From a virus: a DNA stretch of 39,067 nucleotides. Below the pieces are notes generated by a model. It saw only the letters and a list, made by a program, of their open reading frames with translations. It was not told the DNA's origin and made no database searches. The position numbers were made by a program, and so were the translations under genes. Below are positions 38,167 to 39,067 of the stretch, piece after piece. Each line of letters starts with the position of its first letter. The first letter of the stretch is position 1. Location of the stretch: positions 1 through 39,067 of the IMG/VR virus record IMGVR_UViG_3300045741_000093. One strand, 5' to 3'.

Positions 38167-38213
38167 GCTGGCACGAGCTCCCGTAAAAAGCTGGATACGC
38201 TCCTCGTGCCAGC
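38167..38213 (-). terminator. Long hairpin with an 11-bp stem between early genes
   Basis: GCTGGCACGAG pairs perfectly with CTCGTGCCAGC around a 25-base loop that contains a further CGTA/TACG pairing; on the minus strand it is followed by TTTC. It lies after the stop of the 38222-38677 gene. It may be a partial terminator, an mRNA-stabilising element or a protein-binding site. It has no hammerhead core. Confidence 0.55.
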
Positions 38214-38221
38214 ACCACGCC

Positions 38222-38677
38222 TTACAGCGCGATCTCGCCCCGGCCAATGGCCTGTAGATCGGCGAGCAGCTTCGCACGCTGCGGCTCGGCCGTCAGCTTC
38301 AGCGTGCCGGGCGAGCCGTCAGCCTTCTGGAAGTGCTCGGCGATATACTTCTTGACCTTGTCTGGGCCTCCGTTTCCGACCTTTGAGACGGCCGCGTTGC
38401 CAGCGGCAATCAGGTCAGCCTCGGTCGGAACTGCTGCCGGCTGCTCAGAAGGGGGTGCCGTCACAGCCGCCGATGCGGGTGCACTAACCCGGGCAGTAGC
38501 TACCGAAGTGTCGGCAGACTGGGCGACTTGCGTAGGGGTCGGGACTTCGGCCGCCTTGGTCGTGCGAGCGGTCGCCGGTTTCGTGGTTGTCACTGTCACG
38601 GCCTCGCCGTTCAGAGCGGCGGCGATGCGGCTCAGGTCGGCGGGATCGTTCGTCTCGATGTTCAATATGATCTTCAT
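38222..38677 (-). CDS. Hypothetical two-domain protein with Ala/Pro/Thr linker, 151 aa
   Basis: A 151-residue protein. The first 28 residues form a small strand-helix unit (KIILNIETNDPADLSRIAAAL). The next 65 are a low-complexity linker rich in Ala, Thr, Pro and Val. The last 60 (AGNAAVSKVGNGGPDKVKKY and a short helix) are a conserved-looking compact domain. The start at 38677 follows GGAG with an 8-base gap; a longer frame up to 38710 would begin in the operator. No function is known to me. It is the first gene behind one of the five promoter/operators and precedes the replication genes. Confidence 0.7.
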   Translation of the reverse strand: MKIILNIETNDPADLSRIAAALNGEAVTVTTTKPATARTTKAAEVPTPTQVAQSADTSVATARVSAPASAAVTAPPSEQPAAVPTEADLIAAGNAAVSKVGNGGPDKVKKYIAEHFQKADGSPGTLKLTAEPQRAKLLADLQAIGRGEIAL

Positions 38678-38705
38678 GTTCGTCTCCGTTGAAGCGGTGG
38701 TTCCG

Positions 38706-38742
38706 CGCATATCTTTCTATGCGTTTTAGCTTGCGCTGTCAA
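38706..38742 (-). promoter_or_regulatory. Leftward promoter with perfect dyad operator
   Basis: Minus strand TTGACA (38742-38737), 17-base spacer, TAGAAA (38719-38714). CGCATA-N6-TATGCG (38706-38723) is a perfect 6-bp dyad centred between the fifth and sixth bases of the -10. A second inverted repeat, TAGCTTG-ACAGCG-CAAGCTA, covers the -35 on the minus strand. Expected start near 38707, giving a leader of about 30 bases. Confidence 0.8.
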
Positions 38743-38751
38743 GCTAAAAAT

Positions 38752-39067
38752 TCAATCTTTTTGCGCCATCGCCTCGGCCAAGTTATCTTTGGCTGTGATC
38801 GAGACGATGGTGTTTGCTTTACGAGTGACGATCTTCGCCACGCTGTCGTCGAAACTGTTGTTCAGCATGACGAAGCGCGCGAGCGTCGGGCGGGTCTGGC
38901 CCTTGCGCCGGATGCGTCGCACGGCCTGAACGTTGTCGGCCGGGGTCCATGAACTTTCGAGCATGTCGAGCCGGCAGGCGGCGGTCATGGTGAGGCCCGT
39001 CCCGGCGGCCGTGATGTTGCCGACGATCACGCGAACCCCGCGCGGATCGTCTTGGAATGAGCGCACT
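38752..39067 (-). CDS. SNF2-family helicase (C-terminal part; continues from base 146)
   Basis: The C-terminal 104 codons of the helicase begun at 1194, split by the window ends. It contains motif V-like GNITAAGTGLTMT and motif VI QAVRRIRRKGQ with the arginine finger. The frame is open at 39067 and ends with TGA at 38754-38752, ahead of the next promoter. See the N-terminal part for the whole-protein call. Confidence 0.93.
   Translation of the reverse strand, partial: VRSFQDDPRGVRVIVGNITAAGTGLTMTAACRLDMLESSWTPADNVQAVRRIRRKGQTRPTLARFVMLNNSFDDSVAKIVTRKANTIVSITAKDNLAEAMAQKD
38923..39067. repeat. Terminal direct repeat, right copy
   Basis: Second copy of the 145-base repeat, identical to 1-145 except G at 39049 in place of A at 127. 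Both alleles encode the same residues in the helicase. Confidence 0.95.

Overview
This 39,067-base window looks like a complete, or circularly permuted, genome of a short-tailed (podovirus) bacteriophage with a T7-type virion. The first and last 145 bases are the same sequence with one mismatch and lie inside a single helicase gene, so the molecule closes on itself. There is no integrase, no single-subunit RNA polymerase, no tRNA and no CRISPR array that I can see. The high G+C content and a gene-transfer-agent-type spike base protein suggest an alphaproteobacterial host. That host assignment is inference only.

Layout. Two opposed transcription units diverge from a gene-free stretch of about 700 bases (5326-6027) and converge at 30350/30356. 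The rightward unit (6028-30350) carries DNA packaging genes, a MazZ-like nucleotide pyrophosphohydrolase, portal, a spike-base/lectin pair, scaffold, major capsid, T7 gp11/12/13/14-like tail and core proteins, and two giant internal virion proteins, one with a transglycosylase domain. It ends with tail fibre, fibre chaperone and a lysis cassette (GH19-type endolysin, spanin pair, XhlA-like protein). The leftward unit runs from 5325 down through base 1 and, across the junction, from 39067 down to 30356. It carries small early genes, an HTH protein, a RusA-type resolvase, an NrdR-like zinc ribbon, SNF2 helicase, a DUF2800 nuclease, a DUF2815 ssDNA-binding protein, family A DNA polymerase, DNA methyltransferase and a primase-polymerase/helicase. 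This replication set resembles those of temperate phages more than that of T7.

Most striking observation. The three consecutive intergenic spacers of the leftward early operon (3413-3475, 3831-3897, 4305-4360) each fold as a type II hammerhead ribozyme: GAAA, a hairpin stem III, a GUC cleavage triplet, a hairpin stem I, then CUGANGA. Each predicted cut lies 53 to 61 nt upstream of the next start codon, so the array would cut the early polycistronic RNA into single-gene messages. The first copy is fully canonical. The other two carry one extra U after CUGANGA.

Regulation. Five leftward promoters have near-consensus -35/-10 boxes with a 17-bp spacer, and each has a dyad of the form ATA-N6-TAT over the -10. 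In four of the five the dyad centre is in exactly the same register, the strongest being CGCATA-N6-TATGCG at 38706-38723. This looks like a phage-wide operator set, and the HTH protein at 1854-2654 is a candidate repressor. Three small genes (38, 41 and 57 residues) with good ribosome binding sites or stop-start overlaps are also annotated.
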